Origin: Mesorhizobium caraganae
GTDB lineage: Bacteria > Pseudomonadota > Alphaproteobacteria > Rhizobiales > Rhizobiaceae
Assembly (NCBI RefSeq): GCF_016836705.1
Contig: NZ_JAFCGY010000037.1
Location: forward strand, 1 to 46,717
Reading direction: 5' to 3'
Length of the DNA stretch: 46,717 nt
Part shown: one piece after another, positions 15,849-23,546 of the stretch
Layout of the letters: every line of letters starts with the position of its first letter
Position numbering within the stretch: position 1 is the first letter of the stretch
Notes under the pieces: model-generated
Databases searched by the model: none
What the model was told of the DNA's origin: nothing
Seen by the model: only the letters and a program-made list of their open reading frames with translations
Program-made: the position numbers and the translations under genes

Positions 15849-17345
15849 ATGATCGAATACGGTCATTTCATCGGCGGCAAGCATGTCGCCGGAACCAGCG
15901 GGCGCAAGCAGGATGTCATGCAGCCGATGGACGGCACGGTGCGCGGCACGGTGGCGCTGGCTTCGCCAGCGGAACTGCGCGCGGCAGTCGAGAATGCCAA
16001 GGAGGCGCAGCCGAAATGGGCCGCCACCAACCCGCAGCGCCGCGTGCGCGTCTTGATGAAATTCCTCGAACTGGTCGCCCGCGACTATGACGAACTGGCC
16101 GACATACTGGCGCGCGAGCATGGCAAGACCATCGCCGACGCCAAGGGCGACATCCAGCGCGGCCTCGAAGTGGTTGAAGTCTGCATCGGCGCGCCGCACA
16201 TGATGAAGGGCGAATTCACCGACGGCGCCGGCCCCGGCATCGACGTCTATTCGATGCGCCAGCCGCTCGGCGTCGTCGCCGGCATCACGCCGTTCAATTT
16301 CCCGGCGATGATCCCGCTGTGGAAGATCGCGCCGGCAATCGCTTGCGGCAACGCGTTCATCCTGAAGCCTTCGGAGCGCGACCCGGGCGTGCCGATGCGC
16401 ATCGCCGAACTGTTCATCGAGGCCGGCCTGCCGGCCGGCATCCTCAACGTCGTCAATGGCGACAAGGATGTCGTCGACGCCATCCTCGACGATGCCGACA
16501 TCAAGGCCATCGGCTTCGTCGGCTCGACGCCGATCGCCCATTACATCTATTCGCGCGGCACGGCGGCGGGAAAACGCGTGCAGTGCTTCGGCGGCGCCAA
16601 GAACCACATGATCATCATGCCCGACGCCGACATGGACCAGACGGTCGATGCGCTGATCGGCGCCGGCTACGGCTCGGCCGGCGAGCGCTGCATGGCGATC
16701 TCGGTGGCGGTGCCCGTCGGCAATGACACCGCCAACCGGCTGATGGAAAAACTGGTCCCGCGTGTCGAAAGCCTAAAGGTTGGCCCATCGACCGATTCCT
16801 CCGCTGATTTCGGTCCGCTGGTGACGCGCCAAGCTCTGGAGCGGGTCAAGGGCTATGTCGACATCGGCGTCAAGGAAGGCGCCAAGCTGGTCGTCGATGG
16901 CCGCGGCTTCTCCATGCAGGGCTACGAGGACGGCTACTATATGGGCGGCTGCCTGTTCGACAACGTCACCGCCGACATGCGCATCTACAAGGAAGAGATT
17001 TTTGGGCCGGTGCTGTCGGTGGTGCGCGCGCCGACCTATGAGAACGCCATCAAGCTCGCCAACGATCACGAAATGGGTAATGGCGTCGCCATCTTCACCC
17101 GCGACGGCGATGCGGCGCGTGACTTCGCTTCCCGTGTCCAGGTCGGCATGGTCGGCGTCAACGTGCCGATCCCGGTTCCGATCGCCTACTACACGTTCGG
17201 CGGCTGGAAGGCCTCGTCCTTTGGCGACCTCAACCAGCACGGCCCGGATGCATTCCGCTTCTACACCAAGACCAAGACGGTGACGTCGCGCTGGCCGTCC
17301 GGCATCAAGGATGGCGCGGAATTCGTCATCCCGACGATGAACTGA
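15849..17345 (+). CDS. mmsA: CoA-acylating methylmalonate-semialdehyde dehydrogenase
   Basis: A 498-residue aldehyde dehydrogenase converting (methyl)malonate semialdehyde to propionyl- or acetyl-CoA, used in valine, thymine and myo-inositol (as IolA) breakdown. ITPFNFPAMIPLWKIAPAIACG, FILKPSERDP, FVGSTPIAHYIY and the catalytic cysteine in GSAGERCMAIS are clear, and the C-terminal SSFGDLNQHGPDAFRFYTKTK is MmsA-specific. ATG 15849 is preceded by GGGAGAGAAACC. It is divergent from a LysR regulator. No iol or other valine genes are nearby, so the choice between MmsA and IolA is by family resemblance. Its last 40 bases are repeated, in degraded form, about 100 bases downstream. Confidence 0.95.
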   Translation: MIEYGHFIGGKHVAGTSGRKQDVMQPMDGTVRGTVALASPAELRAAVENAKEAQPKWAATNPQRRVRVLMKFLELVARDYDELADILAREHGKTIADAKGDIQRGLEVVEVCIGAPHMMKGEFTDGAGPGIDVYSMRQPLGVVAGITPFNFPAMIPLWKIAPAIACGNAFILKPSERDPGVPMRIAELFIEAGLPAGILNVVNGDKDVVDAILDDADIKAIGFVGSTPIAHYIYSRGTAAGKRVQCFGGAKNHMIIMPDADMDQTVDALIGAGYGSAGERCMAISVAVPVGNDTANRLMEKLVPRVESLKVGPSTDSSADFGPLVTRQALERVKGYVDIGVKEGAKLVVDGRGFSMQGYEDGYYMGGCLFDNVTADMRIYKEEIFGPVLSVVRAPTYENAIKLANDHEMGNGVAIFTRDGDAARDFASRVQVGMVGVNVPIPVPIAYYTFGGWKASSFGDLNQHGPDAFRFYTKTKTVTSRWPSGIKDGAEFVIPTMN

Positions 17346-17382
17346 CCGGACGTTCTTTCACTTGCGCGTCCTCGCCTTTGGC

Positions 17383-17439
17383 TGTCGCGCGCAGGCAGGC
17401 ATCAAGGGCGGTGCGGAGTTCGTCATCCCGACGATGGAG
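17383..17439 (+). pseudogene. Degraded duplicate of the mmsA 3' end
   Basis: The segment 17398-17437 repeats the last 40 coding bases of mmsA (17301-17340) with only a few changes: the copy reads GIKGGAEFVIPTM against GIKDGAEFVIPTM. The match continues weakly leftward to GTCGCGC. The copy has lost the stop codon. It looks like the remains of a tandem duplication or of a second mmsA copy, just before a terminator hairpin. Confidence 0.7.
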
Positions 17440-17462
17440 TTCGGGAAACATTCCAAATACAG

Positions 17463-17488
17463 AAAGAGGCGGGTCATCCCGCCTTTTT
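17463..17488 (+). terminator. Intrinsic terminator downstream of mmsA
   Basis: GGCGGG-TCAT-CCCGCC (17468-17483) forms a 6-bp G/C stem with a four-base loop, followed by TTTTT; the flanking A and T runs extend the pairing. It ends the mmsA unit after the duplicated fragment. The rest of 17489-17718 holds only a possible 13-codon ORF and the ribosome-binding site of the next gene. Confidence 0.8.
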
Positions 17489-17624
17489 CGTCTTTGGCGG
17501 TCCGGTTGGCACCGGCGAGGGCAAGGCAATGGTGCTTGTTTTCAGATCGGGGCCTCACCATATCGATTCAAGGGAATGATAAAATTCCCTGACGACAGAC
17601 CGGAAAACCAGAAGGAGTGACGTG

Positions 17625-17666
17625 ATGAAGACGTCGGACCCGGCCTGGAACGCTCCGGCATATTGA
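17625..17666 (+). CDS. Possible 13-residue leader peptide
   Basis: ATG 17625 opens a 13-codon frame (MKTSDPAWNAPAY) ending in TGA at 17664-17666, with AGGAG seven bases upstream (17613-17617). It lies 52 bases before the next gene, which also has a strong AAGGAGG site. No known family; it could be a translated leader or chance. The only support is the well-placed ribosome-binding site. Confidence 0.3.
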   Translation: MKTSDPAWNAPAY

Positions 17667-17718
17667 GGCTGCCCCATGTGCCTCCCTTTGCCGGAACGCC
17701 AAGGCGAAGGAGGTGCCC

Positions 17719-18030
17719 ATGGCACACAAATTTTCGTTTCGATGGATCAGGATAGCCGCGATCGGCACCGCGCTGGCGCTGTCGACGCTATCGGCACAGG
17801 CGCAATTTATCTGCGGTGGCCACAGCGACCTCGTCGCGGGGTTGGCGCAGGCCTTTCAGCAAAAGCAGATCGGCTACGGTGTGGTCGGCGAGGCCGCCAT
17901 TGTCGAGATCTATGTTGCGGCAGATGGGACCTGGTCGATGCTGGTGACCGACGTGAAGGGCCGAAGCTGCATCTTCGCGACCGGTGACGGATGGGAGAAT
18001 ACCGCCATCGCCACCGCGCAAGGAATCTGA
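17719..18030 (+). CDS. Small secreted hypothetical protein
   Basis: A 103-residue protein with a typical Sec signal peptide (basic MAHKFSFRWIR, hydrophobic core IAAIGTALALSTL, cleavage after AQA). The mature part is about 75 residues with two cysteines (Cys in FICGGH and GRSCIF) and a Gly/Ala-rich pattern ending in VKGRSCIFATGDGWEN. This resembles short periplasmic proteins common in rhizobia, but no function can be assigned. ATG 17719 has AAGGAGG five bases upstream. It is convergent with hypR; their stops are 8 bases apart. Confidence 0.7.
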   Translation: MAHKFSFRWIRIAAIGTALALSTLSAQAQFICGGHSDLVAGLAQAFQQKQIGYGVVGEAAIVEIYVAADGTWSMLVTDVKGRSCIFATGDGWENTAIATAQGI

Positions 18031-18038
18031 TCGCCCGT

Positions 18039-18695
18039 TCAGCGCGTCGCCGCCGTCTCGGCATGGCCACGCAGCAGCGCCATCAGGCGCTTGGCGTCCT
18101 TGGCGGCGGCTTCCTCATCGCCGTCCAGGATCGAGCGGATCAGCGCGACATGGTGCTCGGCGGATTCGGCGAGCCCGGTGTCGGCCTTGTAGCGGAACCA
18201 GAAGCGGCGGCTGTGGGTCTGCAAGGGCGCGGCCAGCCGCGCCGCGAACGGGTTGTCGGCAGCGTGCGCCAGCGCCTCGTCGAGCGCCTTGTCGGCCTGG
18301 ATGAAGGCCAGCACGTTGCCCGAGATGACCGCCTTCTGCATGGCAAGTGCTGCGTCGTGAAACATGTCGGCGGCCTCGCGGGTGACGAAACGGGCGGCTG
18401 AGCGTGCCAGCACCACCTCGACGCCGCGGCGCGCGTCAAGCACGCGCAGCCAATCGCCGGGATGCAGCGGCGCAATGGCGATGCCGGCGCGTGGCCTTAT
18501 GTCGAGCAAGCCTTCCCAGGCCAGGCGCTGGATCGCCTCGCGCACTGGCGTGCGGCCGAGGCCGAGCCTTTCGATCAGGGCGCCCTCGGTGACAAAGCTC
18601 GCCGGCGCCAGTTCCAGCGTCACGATCATATGCTCGAGCGCGCGATAGGCCTTGGTGGCAGCCGGCTCTGGGGATGCAGTGTCGGTGGATATCAA
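18039..18695 (-). CDS. hypR: GntR-family regulator of hydroxyproline catabolism (HypR-like)
   Basis: A FadR-type GntR regulator of 218 residues: N-terminal winged HTH (about 10-75; ALIERLGLGRTPVREAIQRLAWEGLLDIRPRAG) and C-terminal FCD effector domain (about 85-215). The best start is a TTG at 18695 (MISTDTASPEP), since AGGAG lies seven bases before it; the longer start at 18728 would put the ribosome-binding site inside the gene. It is divergent from hypD, and two TGATATATCA-type palindromes lie between them. In Sinorhizobium meliloti the equivalent HypR represses hyp genes until hydroxyproline is present; the same role is inferred here. Confidence 0.85.
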   Translation of the reverse strand: MISTDTASPEPAATKAYRALEHMIVTLELAPASFVTEGALIERLGLGRTPVREAIQRLAWEGLLDIRPRAGIAIAPLHPGDWLRVLDARRGVEVVLARSAARFVTREAADMFHDAALAMQKAVISGNVLAFIQADKALDEALAHAADNPFAARLAAPLQTHSRRFWFRYKADTGLAESAEHHVALIRSILDGDEEAAAKDAKRLMALLRGHAETAATR

Positions 18696-18706
18696 AGGTC
18701 CGCTCC

Positions 18707-18727
18707 TGATATATTTTAGATATATCA
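18707..18727. promoter_or_regulatory. Operator O1 for the GntR regulator
   Basis: TGATATAT-TTTAG-ATATATCA is an 8-bp inverted repeat with a five-base centre. It overlaps the likely hypR -10 (TATGAT on the minus strand, 18724-18729) and touches the hypR ribosome-binding site, so binding would repress hypR itself. Confidence 0.7.
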
Positions 18728-18741
18728 TAGCAGATTCCGCA

Positions 18742-18783
18742 TTGACAGTAGATTTCTTACCAGATATACGGCTGATATATCAG
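18742..18783 (+). promoter_or_regulatory. hypD promoter with operator O2
   Basis: TTGACA (18742-18747) and TATACG (18765-18770) are separated by 17 bases, a good sigma-70-type promoter. The perfect 12-bp palindrome CTGATATATCAG (18772-18783) sits at the expected transcription start, just before the hypD ribosome-binding site (GGAGA). It shares its half-site with O1. This arrangement fits direct repression by the divergent GntR regulator. Confidence 0.75.
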
Positions 18784-18797
18784 ATGGAGAGACAGCT

Positions 18798-19691
18798 ATG
18801 TGGACCGGAGTTTTCCCCGCCGTCACGACCAAATTCACTGCTGACGACCGCCTCGACCATGCCGAGATGGAGCGCTGCTTTGCCTTGCAGATGGAGGCCG
18901 GCTGCGACGGCATCATCGTCTGCGGCTCGCTCGGCGAAGGCCCGATGCTGTCGCATGACGAAAAGATCGAGGTGCTAAAGACGGCACAGAAAGTCGCCGG
19001 GAACAAGCCGGTGCTGCTGACGGTCAACGAGGCCGGCACCCGCGAGGCGGCAAGCATCGCCAAGCGCGCCGCCAAGGAAGGCGCCAACGGGCTGATGGTG
19101 GTGCCGAGCCCGATCTATCACACCAACCCGGAAGAGACGGTCGCCGCCTTGCGCGCCGTCGCCCAGGCCGGCGACCTGCCGGTGATGATCTACTCCAACC
19201 GGCTCGCCTACCGCGTCGACGTCACCGTCGACCAGATGGAGGAGCTGGCCGCCGACAAGCGCTTCGTCGCCATCAAGGAATCGTCCGACGATATCAGGCG
19301 TTCGACCGAGATCATCAACCGCTTCGGCGACCGCTATGATTTGTTCACCGGCGTCGACAATCTCGCTTTCGAGGCGCTGTCGGTCGGCGCCATCGGCTGG
19401 GTAGCGGGTCTGGTCACGGCCTTCCCGCGCGAGACGGTGGCCATCTTCCAGCTGATGAAGCAGGGCCGCCGCGAGGAGGCGCTTTCGATCTACCGCTGGT
19501 TCCGGCCGCTGCTCGATCTCGACGTGTCGACCTATCTGGTACAAAACATCAAGCTTGCCGAAGTGTTCGCCATCCAGACCAACGACCGCGTGCGCATGCC
19601 GCGCCAGCCGCTGTCAGGCGAGCGCCGCAAGACAGTCGAGAAGATCGTCAAGGACGCATTGGCGATACGGCCGAAGCTGCCGACGTTCTGA
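18798..19691 (+). CDS. hypD: 1-pyrroline-4-hydroxy-2-carboxylate deaminase (DHDPS family)
   Basis: A 297-residue TIM-barrel enzyme of the dihydrodipicolinate synthase family. The Schiff-base lysine is Lys 160 in FVAIKESSDD, and CGSLGEGPMLS carries the usual substrate-carboxylate loop. The region after the conserved tyrosine reads IYSNRLAYRVD rather than the YNxP of true DapA, which supports a different substrate. Placement between hypR and a cis-4-hydroxy-D-proline oxidase plus a hydroxyproline epimerase points to the deaminase that turns 1-pyrroline-4-hydroxy-2-carboxylate into 2-oxoglutarate semialdehyde. The function is from context; the family assignment is firm. Confidence 0.85.
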   Translation: MWTGVFPAVTTKFTADDRLDHAEMERCFALQMEAGCDGIIVCGSLGEGPMLSHDEKIEVLKTAQKVAGNKPVLLTVNEAGTREAASIAKRAAKEGANGLMVVPSPIYHTNPEETVAALRAVAQAGDLPVMIYSNRLAYRVDVTVDQMEELAADKRFVAIKESSDDIRRSTEIINRFGDRYDLFTGVDNLAFEALSVGAIGWVAGLVTAFPRETVAIFQLMKQGRREEALSIYRWFRPLLDLDVSTYLVQNIKLAEVFAIQTNDRVRMPRQPLSGERRKTVEKIVKDALAIRPKLPTF

Positions 19692-19707
19692 ATTGGCAAT
19701 GCTGCAG

Positions 19708-19829
19708 GCCCCCTCATCCGGCCGCTTCGCGGCCACCTTCTCCCCGAGGGGAGAAGAGATAGCCAGCGATGGTGCTGGTCTCTTCTCCCCACCGGGGAGA
19801 AGGTGGCCCGAAGGGCCGGATGAGGGGGC
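19708..19829. repeat. Palindromic intergenic repeat between hypD and hypO
   Basis: Arms 19708-19759 (GCCCCCTCATCCGG...) and 19779-19829 (...CCGGATGAGGGGGC) are near-perfect reverse complements about 50 bases long, with a 19-base loop. Each arm contains smaller palindromes (GGCCGCTTCGCGGCC, CTTCTCCCC/GGGGAGAAG). The left arm matches the single arm at 79-130. It interrupts a same-direction pair of hyp genes and may affect mRNA stability between them. Confidence 0.9.
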
Positions 19830-19874
19830 TGGCTCGGAGAAGCGAGACTGGCCATTTTTGCACGGCGCGTGGTC

Positions 19875-21125
19875 ATGAACAGCGATGCTTCAATTGACAT
19901 CGCCATTGTGGGTGGCGGCATTGTCGGCATCTGTGCCGCAGCCCTGCTGGCTGAGGCCGGGCGCAGCGTCACCATCTTCGACCGGACCGGCATTTGCGAG
20001 GAAACCAGCTCCGGCAATGCCGCCGCCTTAGCCTTCTCCGATGTGCTGCCGATGGCGCATAAGGGCATGATGCGGCAATTGCCGAAATGGCTTGCCGATC
20101 CGCTCGGACCGCTCAGCATCCCACCGGCCTATCTGCCGAAGCTCCTGCCATGGCTGTTCCGCTTCTGGCGCGCTGGCGCGCCGCGGCATTATGAGGCGAG
20201 CCTTGTGGCACAGGCGGGCATGATGAGGCTCGCCGAGGCCGAATGGATGGGGTTGCTCGAGCGGTCCGGCACGCGGCCGATGCTGCACGAGGATGGTTCG
20301 CTGGAACTTTACGAAAGCGAGGCAGAGTTCCAGGCCGGACTGTCGGGCTGGGCGGCGCGAGAGCGCTTCGGCATCGGCTTTCGCCATGTCGAAGGCGAGG
20401 AACTGGCGCGGCTGCAGCCTGGGCTGTCGCCGCGCTTCATCAAGGGCACGTTCGTGCCGGGATGGAAGACCGTCGCCGACCCGAAACTGCTCGGCAAGGC
20501 AGTCTGGGCCTATGCCGAAGGGTTGGGCGCGCGTTTCGAAAAAGCGCGCATCGAGCGCGTCGTGGCCGATCATGCCGGCGTGACGCTGACGCTGGCCGAC
20601 GGCACTGTCCGGCAGGCACGGCATCTCGTCGTTGCTGCCGGCGCATGGTCGCATCTGCTGGCCAAGAACCTCGGCGACATTATCCCTTTGGAGACCGAGC
20701 GCGGCTACAACACGACATTGCCGAAGACCGCCTTCGCCGTGCAGCGGATGCTGATCTTCTCCGGCCACGGTTTCGTCATCACGCCGCTCGGCACGGGACT
20801 GCGTGTCGGCGGCGCCGTCGAGCTGGGCGGACTCGACCGGCCGCCGAATTTTGCGCGCTCGAAGGCGATGCTGGAAAAAGCCAAACAATTCCTGCCGGGG
20901 CTGGACCCGTCAGGCGGCCGCGAATGGATGGGCTATCGTCCGTCGCTGCCGGATTCGCTGCCGGTCATCGGCACGGCGCGCATTGCGCCCAACGCTGTCT
21001 ACGCCTTTGGCCATGGCCATCTCGGCCTGACCCAGGCGGCGGCCAGCGGCCGCTTGATCCGCGATCTCGTTCTCGGGCAGACTTCGCCGATCGATCTTAC
21101 CCCCTTCAGCCCGCAACGGTTTTGA
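19875..21125 (+). CDS. hypO: cis-4-hydroxy-D-proline oxidase/dehydrogenase (FAD, DAO family)
   Basis: A 416-residue FAD oxidoreductase of the DadA/DAO fold. The N-terminal nucleotide site is IAIVGGGIVGICAAALLAEAGRSVTIFD; the C-terminal MGYRPSLPDSLPVIG and FGHGHLGLTQAAASG complete the FAD fold. It is related to DadA at 9753 but clearly distinct. Position between the DHDPS-family deaminase and the hydroxyproline epimerase suggests oxidation of cis-4-hydroxy-D-proline to 1-pyrroline-4-hydroxy-2-carboxylate. ATG 19875 is used; a GTG six bases earlier is possible. It is separated from hypD by the palindromic repeat. Confidence 0.85.
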   Translation: MNSDASIDIAIVGGGIVGICAAALLAEAGRSVTIFDRTGICEETSSGNAAALAFSDVLPMAHKGMMRQLPKWLADPLGPLSIPPAYLPKLLPWLFRFWRAGAPRHYEASLVAQAGMMRLAEAEWMGLLERSGTRPMLHEDGSLELYESEAEFQAGLSGWAARERFGIGFRHVEGEELARLQPGLSPRFIKGTFVPGWKTVADPKLLGKAVWAYAEGLGARFEKARIERVVADHAGVTLTLADGTVRQARHLVVAAGAWSHLLAKNLGDIIPLETERGYNTTLPKTAFAVQRMLIFSGHGFVITPLGTGLRVGGAVELGGLDRPPNFARSKAMLEKAKQFLPGLDPSGGREWMGYRPSLPDSLPVIGTARIAPNAVYAFGHGHLGLTQAAASGRLIRDLVLGQTSPIDLTPFSPQRF

Positions 21126-21138
21126 GTTCGAGGAAATC

Positions 21139-22140
21139 ATGGCCAAAAAATCCTTCTTCTGCATCGACGGCCATACTTGCGGCAATCCGGTGCGGCTGGT
21201 CGCTGGCGGCGGTCCCTTGCTCGAGGGGTCGACGATGATGGAACGGCGAGCGCATTTCCTGGCGGAGTATGACTGGATCCGCACCGGGCTGATGTTCGAG
21301 CCGCGCGGCCATGACGTGATGTCGGGCTCGATCCTTTATCCGCCGACGCGCGAGGATTGCGACATCGCCATCCTGTTCATCGAGACATCGGGCTGCCTGC
21401 CAATGTGCGGCCACGGCACGATCGGCACGGTGACGATGGCCATCGAACATGGGCTGATCAAGCCGAAAACGCCGGGTGTGCTCAGGCTCGACACGCCGGC
21501 CGGGCTGGTCATCGCCGAATACAAACAGGTTGGCGATTATGTCGAAGAGGTGCGTATCACCAATGTGCCGTCCTTCCTTTATGCGGAAGGGCTGACGGTG
21601 GCGTGTCCGCAGCTTGGCGAGATTACGGTCGATGTCGCTTATGGCGGCAATTTCTACGCCATCGTCGAACCGCAGGCGAATTACCGCGATATGGCTGACT
21701 ACTCCGCTGGCGATTTCATCGCCTGGAGCCCGGTGGTGCGGCAGCGGCTCAACGAGAAGTATTCGTTCGTGCATCCGGAAAATCCTGAGATCAACCGGCT
21801 GTCGCACATGCTGTGGACGGGCAAGCCGACGGTGGCGGGCGCCGATGCGCGCAATGCCGTCTTCTATGGCGACAAGGCGATCGACCGCTCGCCCTGCGGC
21901 ACGGGCACTTCGGCACGCATGGCGCAGCTTCACGCCAAGGGCAAGCTCAAGGCCGGCGACAGCTTCGTCCATGAATCGATCATCGGTTCGCTGTTCAAGG
22001 GTAAGGTCGAAAAGGACGTCACCGTTGCCGGCAAGCCGGCCATCATCCCTTCGATTGGCGGCTGGGCGCGGATGACCGGTCTGAACACTATCTTCATCGA
22101 CGACCGCGATCCGTTCGCGCATGGGTTCGTCGTCAAGTAG
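21139..22140 (+). CDS. hypRE: 4-hydroxyproline 2-epimerase
   Basis: A 333-residue proline-racemase-family enzyme. The two catalytic cysteines are both present: Cys 90 in LPMCGHGTIG and Cys 253 in RSPCGTGTSA, so it is an epimerase rather than a Cys/Thr dehydratase. The neighbours (GntR regulator, deaminase, FAD oxidase) indicate conversion of trans-4-hydroxy-L-proline to cis-4-hydroxy-D-proline, the first step of the pathway. It starts 13 bases after hypO with GAGTTCGAGGAAATC upstream. Its 3' end overlaps the convergent LysR gene by eight bases. Confidence 0.93.
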   Translation: MAKKSFFCIDGHTCGNPVRLVAGGGPLLEGSTMMERRAHFLAEYDWIRTGLMFEPRGHDVMSGSILYPPTREDCDIAILFIETSGCLPMCGHGTIGTVTMAIEHGLIKPKTPGVLRLDTPAGLVIAEYKQVGDYVEEVRITNVPSFLYAEGLTVACPQLGEITVDVAYGGNFYAIVEPQANYRDMADYSAGDFIAWSPVVRQRLNEKYSFVHPENPEINRLSHMLWTGKPTVAGADARNAVFYGDKAIDRSPCGTGTSARMAQLHAKGKLKAGDSFVHESIIGSLFKGKVEKDVTVAGKPAIIPSIGGWARMTGLNTIFIDDRDPFAHGFVVK

Positions 22141-23032
22141 CGGGCTGGTTGCCCTCGGCATCGACCGAGACTTCCCGACGGAACCAGTCGGCGAAGGTGA
22201 GTGCGGCGGGGGAGGCATTCGCCGCCATGGTCAGGAAATAAGCCTTGTCGCGGTTCGTCGATATGTCGGACAGGACCACCAGGTCGCCGCGCTTCAGTTC
22301 GTCGCGAAAGACATCGACCGGGCATAGCGCCACGCCATGCCCGGCGATGACCGCGGTGGCAAGGATGTTGAAGTCGGCAAAGACCGGCCCGTTGCCGACA
22401 TCGACCTTGGCCAGTCCGGCCTCGGCAAACCAATCGCTCCAGCCCTGGCGGTTCTCGTCGTGCAGCAGGTCGGCGCCGGCGATCCCGGCAGGTGTCCTGA
22501 GATGCTCCCTGCCGGCCAGATAGTAGGGGCTGCACACCGGGCGGTTGAGGCGCGAAAACAGTTTCAGGCTGGTGACGCCGGGCGTCGGATCGGCGCCGAG
22601 CGTGATCAGCACATCGTTGTCGCCATCGCCAAGCCTGTCCTCGGCTTTGGCATAGGCGACGCGCATGCCGATGTCGGGGTGACTGGCGGTGAAGGCTGGC
22701 AGGCGGGGCACAAACCAGCGGCTGGCGATGGACGGGATGCAGCCGACAGAAATCGTCGCCGCCGCGGCATTGCGGCGGATGCGCCGGCAGGTGGCGCCGA
22801 GTTCGGCAAGGGCTGCGCTCGCTGACGCCTGCAGGATCACGCCGGCATCGGTCAGCCTTACCTTGCGCGCGTCGCGGTGGAACAGAGGCTCGCCCAGCCA
22901 CTCCTCCAGGCGCCTTATCTGGTGACTGATCGCCGGATGGGTCACATGCAACTCTTCGGCGGCAGCGGAAAAGCTCAAGCGGCGGGAGGCAGCCTCAAAG
23001 GCCCGGATGGCGTTCAGCGGAATGTAGTCCAT
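22133..23032 (-). CDS. LysR-family transcriptional regulator (GcvA-like)
   Basis: A 299-residue LysR regulator. The HTH (residues about 6-65; FEAASRRLSFSAAAEELHVTHPAISHQIRRLEEWLG) has the GcvA-branch pattern, followed by the effector domain (about 95-295). It converges on the epimerase gene with an eight-base overlap and is divergent from the broken ectoine-synthase-like gene, which may have been its target. A short GTAAGATTTAC inverted repeat lies three bases before its start. Confidence 0.9.
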   Translation of the reverse strand: MDYIPLNAIRAFEAASRRLSFSAAAEELHVTHPAISHQIRRLEEWLGEPLFHRDARKVRLTDAGVILQASASAALAELGATCRRIRRNAAAATISVGCIPSIASRWFVPRLPAFTASHPDIGMRVAYAKAEDRLGDGDNDVLITLGADPTPGVTSLKLFSRLNRPVCSPYYLAGREHLRTPAGIAGADLLHDENRQGWSDWFAEAGLAKVDVGNGPVFADFNILATAVIAGHGVALCPVDVFRDELKRGDLVVLSDISTNRDKAYFLTMAANASPAALTFADWFRREVSVDAEGNQPAT

Positions 23033-23164
23033 CTGTAAGATTTACTAACATGACCGTGAGAAGCAATCATTTGAAAATCCGCCCGGCATGCAGCATCTCT
23101 GCCGTGGATCACCAATCCATCCGCAACTTCCCGGTCCTTGGCCGGCATCCGCAGGGAAATCGTC

Positions 23165-23546
23165 ATGTTCACCAGACTATTGGCTGATGTAGAAAAATCT
23201 GACTTCTTCGTGAATTGGGGCAATGGCACCAGCCACCGGCTGCTGACCCAGCAGGACGGCATGGGCTTCACCGTCTGTCACACCGTCGTGCGCGCCGGCA
23301 GCGAATCGCGCCTCCACTATGTCAGGCATTTCGAGGCCTGCTACTGCATCGCCGGCACCGGCGAGGTCGAGGACATGTCCGGTGCGGTGCACCGCATCGG
23401 GTACGATCTATGTGCTCAATGAGCATGACGAGCATTATCTGCGGGCCGACGCCGCAGGCGACATGATCCTGGTCAGCGTTTTCAATCCACCCTTGAAAGG
23501 CACGGAACGGCATGCGCTGAGCGAGGACGGTGGATCCGCCTACTGA
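23165..23546 (+). pseudogene. Ectoine-synthase-like gene with a frameshift
   Basis: The first frame (23165 to about 23395) encodes VNWGNGTSHRLLTQQDGMGFTVCHTVVRAG and HFEACYCIAGTGEVEDMSGAVHRI, typical of EctC cupins. The next frame continues with TIYVLNEHDEHYLRA and VSVFNPPLKG, the EctC C-terminal part, ending at 23546. At about 23395-23400 the sequence GCATCGGGTACG lacks two bases modulo three; family alignment suggests about five bases are missing before GTI (expected x-P-G-T). There are no ectA or ectB genes nearby. It is an orphan ectC homologue, now inactive unless a sequencing error is present. Confidence 0.8.

Noticed and set aside
9753..21125. dadA and hypO as recent duplicates
   Set aside because: They share the DAO fold but differ in the N-terminal and substrate-region motifs; the neighbours indicate separate pathways.
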